A stretch of 64,000 nucleotides of DNA from positions 38,727,230 to 38,791,229 of the forward strand of contig JACBWW010000004.1 of assembly GCA_020086605.1 (NCBI GenBank). Direction: 5' to 3'. The stretch comes from Lanius collurio. Lineage: Eukaryota > Chordata > Aves > Passeriformes > Laniidae. Both the position numbers and the translations under genes were made by a program. The first letter of the stretch is position 1. Each line of letters starts with the position of its first letter. A model generated the notes under the pieces. That model worked only from the letters and a program-made list of their open reading frames with translations, made no database searches and was not told where the DNA came from. Positions 12,152 to 24,752 of the stretch are shown piece after piece.

Positions 12152-14541
12152 GACACAACCTGCAGCTCTCACTGCAGCTGCACAGCCAGTACCTGCTCCA
12201 AGTGTATCCCTCAGCACTGGCAAGTGACTATTTCAAAGGTGTTAGAGACAAAAAGTGCAGGGCTCTGAAAGCAAACTCACTGTGTAATAGCGGTAGAGAA
12301 AGCAAACCAAGATGAAGTAGTGATAATGACTATCTTCCTGATGATGGAGATGGCAGAGGGATCTTCCCATCTGGAGAGTTTGCATTTAGGATCTGACAGC
12401 ACATCAGGAGGGGAAGGTAAGCTATGGTACTGGTAATGAGGGGAGAACCTGGGCTCCGAGACTACATGAAAAGGTCACACTGCAAAAGGAGCCTGGAAGA
12501 GACAGCTGGGTGTGAGGCTCCACAGAGGAACCAAGTCCAAGAAAGGCTGGGATGCAGGACAGAGTAATGAAACAAAACATCAGCAGCGTCCTTAACAATA
12601 AAGAAATAACTCATAACCTTTCACTCAACAACACTGAGCTAATTTTCAAGTGTGAGGAGACTGATGACAGATAACCATGATTTTAATCTAGACAAGAGAC
12701 AGATCTGCAGACATCTCTACCCTAAGAAGGCAACTCAGCTCCTGCTTTGAAGTCTTGCCCTAAGAAAAGGAAACAAGGAGACCAGAAACCTCTCTCCTAA
12801 GGCTCCTAAAAAATCTGGAAGAGGAACAAGAATGTTTTTCTAAATATACTGAATCAACAGTTAAAATTAGAAGAATTACCAGAAGACAATCAGAGTCAAG
12901 GAAAGGCAATGGCTTAAGAAAAGGGAAGTAACTGTACTAGGTGGTAGTGACAGCACACAGACAATGAAGATGGGATAGTATTCCTAAACAGAAGCATCAC
13001 TTGGAAATAGATGATAACCTCTTCAAATACATGCAAATCTAACAAAGAGATAAGAGTGAGAGTGAAAAGAGGGCATACATGAAGACTATGTGTACTGGGT
13101 GACAAAACATGATGCAAAATGAACTTAGAACATCCCTGAATCTTTAAGGAGAAAGGCAACTCATTCCTCACCAGCTGCATAAGGCAGAACTGGACCCTGT
13201 TAGAAAAAACGATTTCAACAAAACAAGCTGAAACAGAGCCTTGAGTTCAGAGTATTACCAGGCTGAGTTATAATCAGCTGATTTTCATCCACCCTATATA
13301 TGAAAACATGACATGCCATGGGGCAGCCACAGCAACACCCTTCAGACTGTCTAGGAGCTCTCACCACTCTCACAGTATTTTGGAGACCTGTACTAACACA
13401 TTGGTCTAACTTAACCACAGGACACAAGCCTCTTTGAAAGTCATGGCACAGGTCTATTTGAAGAGATTTTGCCATTACTTCAGAGTTAGGAGGTTTCTTT
13501 TGCTAGCAGACTACGTATTTACTTTTTCCTGTAGCTTTGGTCACATGTCCTCCACTAGGTAAGCCTCAAAGAGAGTTAAGTGGGGCAGAAGATGGGGTTC
13601 AGGAATGACAGATGTATACAAGTAATGGTTATTTATTTCAAGTTGGAAATTTCCCATAATCACTACCAGAAACCTAGAAAATAATCACGTCAAGTGAAAA
13701 AATAACAGCTTTTATAACCACTTACTTAAAGTGTGATTTTTCTCCCATTCAGACTGGGCTCTTTGATGTGCTTTATACAGCAATAATAAAAACTTATACA
13801 GAAGATAAAGTTACTCAGTGTTTGCTGCACGGATTAGACTGCCGCTGCTTTCTGTAAGCAAATCAAAATCAGAAAAATAAATGTCATTTGCATTTTGTCA
13901 ATAGGAAACATGTTGTTAAGCAGATATATGGCAGGGATTATACTGAAGTGAGGGGCTCATTCTTTTCACTGGAGTTTAGTTCATCTTATCTCTTAGAAGC
14001 CATAGCCAAGAGCAACAATGCTGCTCTCCTGCAGAGGAATATACAGAGTGCCTCCACACAACAGGACATTCACATGGGGTGCACAGTGGGGCTGTGCAAT
14101 CTTCCTGCAAGGCACTGGTGGCCGACTCTTTCCAGCAAATACGGCCACAGCAAGATACCATTCCAGACACCACACACTCCAAATTGCTTTCGAGATGGCA
14201 ATAAAATCAGGGGGTTGATTGCCATATTGGTAATCTTGGATTTTGGCTTTTTCAACAGTTGTTACATTTAACAGCACAGCAAAGAGAGAAGAATACTGGA
14301 ATGAAGGTAGACAGAGGAAGATTTAGCAAAAAAGCAGAAGAGCTTTTCATGAGTGAGTGAGAAAAATGAACTTTCCCCAGGAGCAGTGGATGCAACTATA
14401 CACAGTGTCTCTGGAAAGGGCCACAAAACAAAAAGACCAAGATTCAGTCTCTGTGGTATACTTACTTTCTTCCTTTTCCCACTTTTTGCTACCTGACAGT
14501 TGTTTCCTTCATTTCCTAAAATTCTCTGAAAAGTTTCTCAG

Positions 14542-14576
14542 AAAAAATAAAAAATAAAAAAAAAAAAAAAAAAAAA
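14542..14576 (+). repeat. A-rich tract, possible retroposon tail
   Basis: An almost pure run of A interrupted by two T residues, ending at the GTAG beginning at 14577. A poly(A) this long in an intron can be a simple repeat or the tail of a retrocopy. I see no recognisable parent transcript in the 300 bp upstream. Confidence 0.85.
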
Positions 14577-17500
14577 GTAGCACCTGCTTTTTAGATACCT
14601 ATCCTGCTCTCAAAAGAAAAAAAAAATGTTATTCACTGCACTCTGTCAATGAGAAAAAAAGTCTCAGAAGCTTCCCAGTACACTTTACATAAGAAAGATT
14701 AGGCATTTACGTACTTCAGCCCCTAATCCAAATATTTTGGGCGTCTCACTTGAGGCCTCTTGCAGCTTCCAAATCTGGATGTGTTTCATTCAGATGAGTC
14801 AAGCCTCAGGACAAACCCAGCTAACAAAAATGAATACATTTCCGGTTAACTACAAAACCATTCTTGCCTTTTAAGGCTTCATTCACCATTTTTTGCATCA
14901 GGTATTCTCCACTGAGCCAAATCAAAACTCAGGAGATCTCTAAAACCCCATACTGTAACTCTACACATCATTTTCCTGGCTAAACCAACTGAAAGCCCCA
15001 CATTCCTTCTGGCACCCTGATACCCGTGTATGCTACAAAGTGTACTTTCTGGAGAAGCTGGGGCGAAGACATGCCCAGGCAGAGCACGCCAAACCGGCAA
15101 ATGCTGTGAGGGCTGCAGAGCAAACCCATGAGCTGGGGAATCCCCTGCAGAGCTGCACAGACTGGGATCAGAAGGAACTGACAAGATCTCAACAACCTCA
15201 CAAAAATTTTCAACAAAACGAAACTCTTAATATCTCAGTGAACTCAAAATGCGTAGACAAAAGATGTGGATTCCACATACTCAGTAATAAATTTTTGATT
15301 CTCAATGTGCATACCACTTGGTTCCAAGGCAGAATATCTTCTTTTTCACACAAAATCCAAACTGGAACTTATGGTGCACAAAGTTCATAAATTTGCCGAT
15401 CTTTTTTTCAAGTTTCTTGGAAAGTAAGCATTATCACTGCAGTGGCACCTGAGGCTGGCGAGAACAGAGGTTCTTCAGCACCTAGCTGAACAAAGCAATG
15501 AAACAGCAATTTCAGCATACTGCCATTAAGGGTTAATTTTAATTTTTACTCTTGTTGGCCTAGTTGGCTATTCCCAGCAGATATAATTGCAAAGCAGGTA
15601 TATTTGGTTCCAGTCACCCTGCCAATTTAGCAGCAACTAATGTTTGAAAATTGCAGGGTGTAAATTTAGCACAGTGGGTCTCACATCATGTTTTTACTGC
15701 TGGTGACTGTATTTGATTAATGAGAATTCAAAGACAGATACCACATTTTATGAAAGCTTTTCCGGTTTTTCCCAAATCCCTGGAAAGAAAGAAATAAGAA
15801 AAATCAAACTGTATTGACTTGGTAATGACAAAAACAGTGCAGCTCAAAACTGTGCATTTCTGAGTTTCAGCAGTCATTTTTTTCAAGTTGATGAGCAGAG
15901 AATTGCTAGTGCCAAGCAATGCCAAGACTTCTGCCAAGCAGCTATCAAATCTTGGTAAGACAAAACAAGCAGCAGGAGATGTCTTTGGAATACAAGGACA
16001 ACCTGAACATATTTCCTCTGTAACAACAATGTTCAGTTTTCTTTCACAGTCCCAAGAAATCAGCAACTGGCTAGCTCTAATTGTGGCTCTCCCACTACTA
16101 CTCACACATACATTTGCACCTTCCTTTCTGTCCTTCTCACACACTAGAAGTTCAGAAGACAATATACAAAATAGATATTTTTAAGGACTTAAAATTACCT
16201 ACTTTGGTAGGTAATACACAGTGCTAGACTGACAGCCACTGCCATCAAAGAGACCACCAGTGTAATGCATACAGACATTAGCCAAGGTTTCTGCTACTTA
16301 ACAGAAGTGTGCAACAGAAGCAACAAAAGCAGAGCAGCCTCCAGCCTTTGCATTTCCACGAGCCAGCGTGTCAGTGCATCACTGCTGTTATGACAACCCT
16401 GATTCTTCCGTGGCAGAACAATGTCTCAACCCACCCGCAGTCCTTACTTGCTTCTGTTCATGTGGGGTTAGATTTTCAAACCAATTACCTAAGCAGACTT
16501 ACTCCAGACTTGCTAAGATTTACAGACTTTCAGCACCAGAGCCCTGTCACACACCCCCTCTCTTTAAAAAGACAGGCCCATATTTAAAAGAACAGGAATC
16601 TTGCTGAACATACAAAATGCACTTTTCTCCTGGGGAAACCTGAATTGAAGACACTTGGGAGCAACAAAGTTCTTAAAAAGGCACCCGAGATTCTTCACAG
16701 ACTCATTTCTCTAATTTTGATTCCCAGTAAGTGCAGTAATTTTCTTGAAAGTCAAGGTGACACACTCTGTTCAGATCTTCTGTTGAAGAGTTGCAGTCAC
16801 AGCTCCCACATTCTCAACTAGAAAGCCCCATAAACTGCAATCATCCATACACTGAGGCTTTGCCTATTCTCTGAAGCTACTCCATCAGCATCAGAAAAAC
16901 CTCACAGGTGAGGTACAAAGCTCCGAAGTAACAGACCCTGCTATAACTTTGGAAAATTAGTTAAACACTTCAGAAAGGTTTCCCATACTTTGCATCAGAC
17001 AAGATGCAAAGCATATGGGAAAAAAAAAGATTAAAGAGAGCAAAGATTATCCTCCTACAAGACAAGTAGGAGGGGGCTTTCACTTAACACAATTATCTTC
17101 CCTAAATTTTCCTTTCAGTTTTATTTCCCCACACTGGCAAGTTACTGAAGTATGTGGAGATCAGTACTTTACCAAAAAAATCATTCTCACAAAGAAAAAA
17201 TATTTGGCCAAGAAGACAAATCCTGTGCAATACATAAAGACCATGAATTTGGGACCACTTTTAATATTCTTTTTATTACAAACAAAAATTGTCACTATCC
17301 TTCAAGATGCTGCCAAAAAAAAAGGCACGCTTTCATTGTTATTATCACTAGTGCTCAATTGAACAGGATAGCTGTGCCATCCTATTAGCAGGAGACATTA
17401 CACAACACAAAAAGACAATAAGCCATACTGTCTAGGACACAGGATAAGCAACATCATGAGACTGGTGATATCACTGGCTAACCTGTGACCTCATCTGTTA

Positions 17501-18683
17501 TACAAGACGTCAGGCTGTTCTGTTTTCAGAGACCCCCAAGCAAGCACCTCGCAGCCCGAATCATTGCAGACAGGCCTTTGTTCATCAGTATGTAGGAGGA
17601 CGCTCATCATTCATTGTAACACAACATGAACTCCTTGCATTCAAGACCTAGAAGAACTGAGTTTTATGAATGACATCGACAACTCAGTCGCATTCTATTT
17701 AAGTCTGGAAGAAAGCCTGTCTGTATCTCATACCGCTTCATGTGAAATGAGACTCCTGTGACCCTGGAGACCAGCCCAAACAAAAGAGGATGGCTAACAG
17801 TCAGGAGAGGCTTCCTTCAGAATACCTCATTCATAATTTAACTGTTAACAGCCATGCAATTGGAGTGGCTGCAGGAAAAACTAACTGTATAGCTGTCTTT
17901 TGAAAGTACTTGAATTGTGTGTGCTAAAGAGAAGTGACAGCGGTTCTCTTTAGTTCAAAGGTTAGACCCTTTGGAAAAGAAAAAAGGTGTGAAGCTCAAC
18001 TAATAAATAGAATTAATTTAACTTCATTTTTAATCACTCAAGAAAAGCTGAATGTGATTACTTCAGTCTTTCCCATCTTCCTCAGCTCCTATGCAATTAA
18101 TTTTCACATATTCCATCACAATATAGTCCATAACATAGAAAGGAAATATTTATGCATTTGTTGCTTCATTTCAAGTTTTGTATGTGGATATTTCTGATTC
18201 AGGAGGTTAACAAAAAAATAGTATTACTTTTGACCATGTACAATGACCCATATTCTGTGAACAATCTGAAAGTCTAAAGGGAAAACTAACACAGAAAATA
18301 TAATGTAGTGCTAAAATTCACCCAGGACCAAGAAACTTTGTTCAAGCTGTAAGTGTCCTAGATCATATTCTTATGTTTTATACACAAAGCAGACGATGTG
18401 GCTGAACCAGAAGCCCTTTATATTATCTACTAGCTCCTTGAACTATGGCTGTGTTTTCTCCAGATTTTCCAAGAAATAAATTTAAAAGTAATACACTAAA
18501 TCTTGACTACATTACAGCTGACAACTGCACAAACTTAACTGAAGTTAAGTACCACCAAACAACACCCGTTCATTCCATGTGTGAACTCAAAAGAGTCATG
18601 TGAAAATGACCAATGTTAACAGCACCCTGAACACAGACATCTTTTAAGATGAGGATGAAAGTTCTTGCTTCCTTTCGCCTTAC

Positions 18684-19007
18684 CTGATCACCAAGTTCAT
18701 TCATATGATCAGAAATGGTACAGAGTATCCTTCAGCAGTCCGGAAGCTTCATCCCAAAGGCAGGAATATGTTCTCACAGAGACGGCTAGCACAAGGTAAC
18801 TTTGCAGTTTCATCACTGTCATAATTTGAGTGGCCATTATGAATTTTTCAATGTATTGCAGATAACCCTGCTGACATTCTTCATCACACTCAGACACAAC
18901 AGACTGGTGATCACAGCGACTGCCAGAGATGGGTGGTGACACAACTTTTCCAGTATCCCCACATAGCTTCTGTGTTTCAGAAGCACCTTGGCAACAAGAA
19001 GCACATG
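18684..19007 (-). pseudogene. Exon-like or degenerate coding block, unidentified
   Basis: On the minus strand this 324-bp block begins after an acceptor-like site (CATCTCTGTTAG, AG at 19009-19008). It ends at a donor-like site (GATCAG followed by GTAAGG, from 18683). One frame is open from the acceptor for about 98 codons. It is cysteine-rich first (ASCCQGASETQKLCG, then SRCDHQSVVSECDEECQQ), then probably helical (YLQYIEKFIMATQIMTVMKL). It stops at TGA after DTLYHF. A plausible continuation, ISDHMNELGDQ, sits in another frame up to the donor, which suggests a frameshift. I do not recognise the family. It could be a decayed exon, part of a retrocopy or chance. It lies in the presumed LDLRAD3 intron 1, on the same strand. 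Confidence 0.3.
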
Positions 19008-19445
19008 CTAACAGAGATGCTTTGCGATCGCACACTTACTTAGCACTAAAACAATTTGTATGGCAAGATCAAAACCACAGTAAAACTTTAAATATAAGAG
19101 AACAAAAGTTTTCTTCCTCCACATATTCCTCAACCAAAAGCACAAAATTCATTGTGCTACTGGAAACTGGAAACCAATTACTCCTTCCCAATAGATGTGC
19201 AAAAGTCTTAGTTCTTCTCTCTGTTGCACCTTGATATAAGAGCTGCTCCACTGAAGCTGATAAAATCTCACCTGAGAAAAGCACAGATTCAAGGATTACT
19301 TTTGTTTGGAGAAAGTAAAGTTTTAAGCTGTTGTACTCAGACTTAAAAAATACCCTTTTTCCTTTCTCAATTTGCTGCCTAGAAAGGTCAACAATAAATA
19401 CTCCTTTTAATACTTGGAAGAACATATTTAGGAACATAATGTAGG

Positions 19446-19490
19446 TACACTGCTGTGCAAAATGCAGATACATTGCTGTGCAAAACATCC
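19446..19490. repeat. Two-copy 23-bp tandem repeat
   Basis: TACACTGCTGTGCAAAATG is followed 23 bp later by TACATTGCTGTGCAAAACA, a short imperfect direct duplication. It is probably replication slippage. Confidence 0.8.
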
Positions 19491-19852
19491 TAGTTGCAAC
19501 ATATTTAAGTCAAAACTCTCAGTTTGACAACTCCTCCATGAAAAACTATTTACTAAAAGTAGCAGCATCTTTTGTGTCCTCCTTTTTCCCGAACAGAGGC
19601 AAGAGTGACTACAGACAGAACAAAGTGCAGAAGGCTGAAGAGATTAACTTTTTAGTGTTAAGGAAATTTCATCATTTGAAATTTCATTTTGAAACCAACA
19701 CTTTTTAAAGGAAACTTGGTAACTGAAAACTAAAGTGAGAATGCAGTAGGTCTTTAAGGAATCCTACAAAGCAGCTGATTGACATTGACATTCTTTCCAG
19801 TCCAGTCCCTTTAATGAAGTTTAAAGACATCAGAACACACTGAAACAAAACC

Positions 19853-20046
19853 AACAAAGGGTGATTGGGCACTGGAACAGGCTCCGCATGGAACTGGTTA
19901 CAACCCCAAGCCTGACAAGAGTTCAAGAAGTGTTTGGACCATGCTCTCAGGCACATGGTGTGATTCTTGGGATGTCCTGTGCAGGGCCAAGATTTGGACT
20001 TGATGATCCTTGTGGATTCCTTCCAAATAAGGATATTCTGTGATCA
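19853..20046 (+). mobile_element. CR1 LINE 3' end fragment, sense
   Basis: Only the last 190 or so bases of a CR1 copy are present: gggcactggaacaggctccg, gagttcaagaagtgtttgga, cacatggtgtgattcttggg, tgatgatcc, then GATATTCTGTGATCATC as a decayed tail. It parallels the 3' part of the copy at 8805-9552 and belongs to the same general subfamily. Confidence 0.9.
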
Positions 20047-22896
20047 TCAAGAAGCGAGTTGTCAATTCATTTTTATACCCACAGCAGTCGAAAGGAAAAA
20101 GTTAATGCACTGAAACAAATCCATCTAGGTTCTTTTAAAGAATTGTGACACAAATTCTCAAGAATGTATAAAAATAGTAACAAAATCATTCTTGATGTGT
20201 GTTTAAGATAGAACTGAATCAATTTGGATGCTATATATGTTTATACAAAATAAACCAAAAGCCCACCCCAAAAAACCAAACTATCTTTCCCTTTAATGAG
20301 GCCTTGGAAAACCAGTCTCAGATGAAAAACATGCTCCAACAGACTGTGTGCTGGTTTTTAGGATGTAGCACAGTCTTTAAAAACATTTGGCATTGACAAA
20401 CCCTGCACAAGTGTCAAACAATTCCAATTCTGCAAGGTAAGGCAATGTCCCAGATTTTAAGAAAGTGATCAGAAACCACTATGATTAAAGTCCAGTTGTA
20501 GCTATTTATCTTTGGACCTTCATCCAGGTCAGTAGATGAAACATGCTTGCAGTGTCCTAGGGGATATGCTATATAGATAAATGGATACCTCCTTCCCCAC
20601 CTCTCATTTCTACATATGAGAGACTGTGATACTGCCCTGCTTCCTCATCTATATTTTGGCTCATACACTACACAGTACACAGACTACCCTGTGCTAATAA
20701 ACACCACATATTTTCCAGAACATCTATGTTAAAGTTCCCCTCTCTAGTATGCAGAAAAGAAATCTGCCATATTCCACCCTAGGAAACTGGTGGCACTTAC
20801 TTCTTGCTATCAGAAACATTGGAAGGAGAACCTGCACAATTACAAATCCTCATCTCTGATGATACTATTGAAAGTACGATGATATGACTTCTCACGTAAA
20901 AAAGCAAAATATATCCAACTGTTATCCACTCCCAAACTACATATTCCTATTATGATGAAAAATGATCAGAAATAACTCACATGTGATTCAAAGCAGGGAT
21001 ATAAAAGGGACAACTGAAAGAGCCTTCTCACACAAGCTTATAGACAACAGCAGCAGACAAAAGCAGCAGACCTGTAAGCACTTTGAGCACCAGTAAGAGG
21101 AAAAGACAGCAGTCTAGGAATAGCCTGTTTGAACAAAGAAAAGAAGCAGAAGTGACAAACAGTGACAATGTGTTACACATGCAGGGCTGAGTCCTCCAAG
21201 TTCAGCCTGTCTGCGGTTTGGCCTTTCCTTGCACTTGCTGCTTTGCTGATGCAAAAAGAAATCCACCACCTCATCTGATGCTAGGATGTTTCCCTCACTC
21301 TTTTTGTAAGCTCCTCCAATTTTATTGTGGTTCGAGGGCAAAGCATTCCTGGAGTGGAAGGGAAAAGGCAAGTCCACGACAACCCCATAAAACACTGGCA
21401 AAAGCAGAGCAGTGGAACTGAGGAAACTACCACGTCCTAGCGTCTTACTTAGCAAATCAATCGGAAATCAGCTCCAGCAATTAGGTGATAATGAATTATT
21501 GATGACACTACTTTGGGGAACTGAGCACTTACCAGCATTTATGAAACTAAAGAAACTGAGGTAAGTGTTATCACCATTTTGCAGACGGCACAAAGCAAGG
21601 CAGACAGCAAACATTTCCACAACATCATGCCTTGTCGAGGATCACTGTTATCTCTAACATGTTATCTTAGCTCTGTTTGCACATGATCACACATCACCTT
21701 GATTTGTGTTCCACTCTACCCACATGTAACATATTCCTGCTTCAGAAAGACACAGTGAATGCACCATGTACAGAATTCAATAATCTCAGTAACCACATCC
21801 TACTACCTTTTCAGAGGTGGGGAGAAAAAGGCTGCTCAAAGTAAAAGGCAGCAAAATTGGAGCCAGGGAAAAACCACTTTAAAATGTGATCTACAACATA
21901 TGTTCAGTGGCAGAATTTGCCCTTGAGAAAGCAAAGAAGGTATTCAAGCCCTACTATTTCAAGATACTTTAAGTCTGTGCTTAAAATGTCTTTAAGTCAG
22001 CCAACTTTTTTTGCCAATGCAAATATATTCAACTAGAAACTCAGAAGAAAGCCAAGAATTCAGTCTTGGATTTAAAACACTCCTGCCAGCCACTCATGGC
22101 TGTCAGTAATGCCACACAGGAACATTTCCTATCACTAACACATAAAACTAATCTAGGAAAGAGAACTCGCTCTACTCCTACAGTGCTGCACACCTGAGCT
22201 TTCCAACTGATGCCATTATCTATTTATACCATTAAAAACCAAACAGACAAAGGAAGATGTGACCATTCACTGCACATTATTATCTATCCTGCCCCTTCAC
22301 AATTTTTCATCAAACTTATAAAGCAGACAGGCTATTGTCTACACGCACTTAAAGGTAAGTCTCCCGCACTTCTAGAGCTCACAGATGCAGCTTTACAAAT
22401 TAGCAGCCATGTGTCTGTCATCCAACTGGCGTGAAACACCACGATGCCCCTTCAATCACCTCATTGGTCACATGCGAGTTTGCTGACTCGTAGTCAGCTC
22501 TCCAACAGGAATGTTGGTGACATAAGCTTCAGGAGGAGGATTAATGTCAGTACCTGCGACATAGTCCAGCCTTGCAGACAGGACGCCTTTCAGAAAAGGG
22601 CAGCTTTCTGTGTGCAATTTGAGACGGAGATAGGGTTCAATCGGCCACAGATGTCTTACGTGACCATATTATTCTGCTTTCCTTGGCTTCAGTTTTCCTT
22701 CTCTGTTAATGACTACTAATGCTCTCCTATCCCATGGGAATACTTCCAGCATCCATAATTTATGTTTCTACCCTGCTTGGATGCTGAGAAGATGGGTATG
22801 TGAAGATATATACTGATCAGTTGTTTGTCAAATATATAAACTGTTTTTTAAGTATCATAAAAAATGCAAACTATTAATATTAAAGCCCACCTGTGT
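20047..22896 (-). other. LDLRAD3: LDLRAD3 intron 1; possible MIR remnant only
   Basis: AT-rich intronic DNA without a recognisable gene. At about 21550-21595 the sequence aaactgaggtaagtg, then ttatcaccattttgcagacg, resembles the reverse strand of the conserved MIR SINE core. The match is short and uncertain (about 0.35). Nothing else stands out. Confidence 0.6.
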
Positions 22897-23622
22897 ATCA
22901 TATAATCATTAAGGAGGGAAAAGGCCTCAATGATCACTGAGTCCAAACATTAACCCAGCACTGACAAGTCCACTACTACACATCTCTAAAGACCACATAT
23001 ACCTGCTTTTTGAACACTTCCAGAGAATGTGATTTCACCACTCTGCTGGCCAATCTGTTCCAATCCTTGATCACCCTTTCAGTGAAGAATTTTGTCTTTA
23101 TCCCAATCTAAACCTGCCCTGGTGCAACTTGGGGCCATTGCCTCCTGTCTTATTACTTGTTACTCTGACTACTTCACCTCACTACAATTTTTCTGGGTGT
23201 TGTAGAGAGCAGCATGATCCTCCCACGAGCTTCCTTTTCTCCAGGTTAAACAACCCCAGCTCTTTCAGCTGTTCCTCACAAGACCTGTGTTCCAGACCCT
23301 TCACCAGCTCCATTGCCCTACTCTGGGCTCATTCCAACACCTCAATGTCCTTCTTGCAGTAAGGGGCCCCAAACTGAACACAAGATTCAAGGTGTGGCCT
23401 CACCTGTGCCAAGTACAGGGGGACAATCATTGCTCTGGTCCTGCTGGCCACACTATTCCCAACTCAGGCCAGGATGCCATTGGCCTTCTTGGCCTTTTGA
23501 GCACTGCTGGCTCATGTTCAGCTGCTGTCAGCCAGCACTCCCAAGTCCTTTTCCATAGGGCACCTTTCTAGCCACTTTTCCCCAAGCCTGCAGTATTGCA
23601 TGGGGTTGTTGTGACCCAAGAT
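22897..23622 (-). mobile_element. CR1 LINE fragment, antisense
   Basis: About 725 bp of CR1 in reverse orientation. It opens with the inverted 3' end (atcattaaggagggaaaagg, cctcaatgatcactgagtcc). It continues through the reverse complement of the RT C-terminal region (ctccaggttaaacaacccca, gctctttcagctgttcctca, caatgtccttcttgcag, gtgtggcctcacctgtgcca) to the part encoding the inverse of the CR1 DSQQH region. It is 5'-truncated and non-coding. Confidence 0.93.
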
Positions 23623-24119
23623 TATGAATCTGTAGGCTCAAGTAACCAAAAATTACTCTGCCCTGGAAACATGCAAAAACTAGCTCTCAGTACAGCTGCT
23701 TACACCTAGGGTTTAATTTTGACAGTTGAGCTCTCTCAAACTGTTTGCTAACCAAAACATTTACTACAGCATTTCAATAACACACTTTTTCCAACACAAC
23801 AGGCCAACATAGTCCTTCTAAACTGAAGCAAACAACACTGAACAGTCACTAAATCTTAACCAAGTTAATTTTCTTACAGGAATGTGCAAAGTAGCAAGAA
23901 AAGCTTGTGTTTGCAAACACCCAATTTATTCCATCTTCAAGGGCCAGACTGGCAAAGGTGCCAAAAGCATTCTGTTTTCTCAATGTCACTACTCCTTTGA
24001 GACATCCCATATCAGACATGCTTCCTTTCCAAAATGGAGATAGCCATCAGATATTTTTTAAGCCTAAATCATGCATTCTTTACTGGGTTGAAAACTGTCT
24101 AGTTTACTACTAGTTTACT

Positions 24120-24752
24120 GAATAGTCAGGCCCAGCAGGGAATGGACACACATCCAGCTGGTGGCTGGTCACAAGTGATGTTCCCCAGAGCTCAGTGTTG
24201 GGGATAGTCCTCCTTAATAGAGTTATCAATGACCGGAATGAGAGGATCACAGGTCCTCTCAGCCACTTTGTAGACAGTGCTAAGTTGGGCAGGAGTGTTG
24301 ATCTGCTGGACAGGCTGGATCGATGTGCCAAAGCCAGCTGTGTGAGGCTCAGCAAGGTGAAGTGATAGGCCCTGAGTGAGTTGGCGTTGCTTAGCCTGGA
24401 GAAAAGGAGGCTCAGAGGGACCTTATCACTCTCTACAACTGCCTGAAAGGAGGTTGTAGCCAGGTGAGGGTTGTCCTCTTCTTCCAGGCAACCAGTGACA
24501 GGATAAGAGGACATAGCTCAAGCTGCATCAGGGAAAGTTCATGATGGACATTAGGAAGAGTTTTTTCACTGAAAGGGTGAGTACTGGAAAGGGTTGCCCA
24601 GGGAGATGGAGGAGTCACCACCCCTGGAAGTATTCAAGAAGTGACTGGACATGACACTTAGTGCTACTGTTTAGTTGACATAGTGGTGTTTGGTCAAAGG
24701 CTGGACTCCATCTCGGAAGGCTTTCCCAACCTTGATGAGTCTATGATTGTAT
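24120..24752 (+). mobile_element. CR1 LINE fragment, sense, internally deleted
   Basis: A CR1 copy ending in the usual 3' sequence (ggctggactccatctcggaa, ttcccaacc, ttgatgagtctatgattgtatg). It starts in mid reverse transcriptase (tgttccccagagctcagtgt). Between about 24350 and 24395 the sequence jumps from an upstream RT segment to gcttagcctggagaaaagga, so several hundred bases of the usual CR1 body are missing. It is inactive. Confidence 0.92.

Larger units (their letters stand above)
9553..18683 (-). other. LDLRAD3: LDLRAD3 intron 1, middle part
   Basis: AT-rich intronic DNA between CR1 copies. It contains a possible antisense LTR at about 11825-12151 and an A-rich tract at 14542-14576, both listed separately. 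Several open frames of 100-144 codons occur on both strands (for example 15728-16162 minus), but none has recognisable domains or convincing paired splice sites. I see no gene. Confidence 0.6.

Noticed and set aside
15728..16162. 144-codon open frame, minus strand
   Set aside because: Low-complexity composition with no recognisable family and overlapping open frames on the other strand. Consistent with chance.
17051..17073. Inverted repeat CCTCCTAC / GTAGGAGG
   Set aside because: Only 8-bp arms, expected many times by chance in 64 kb.
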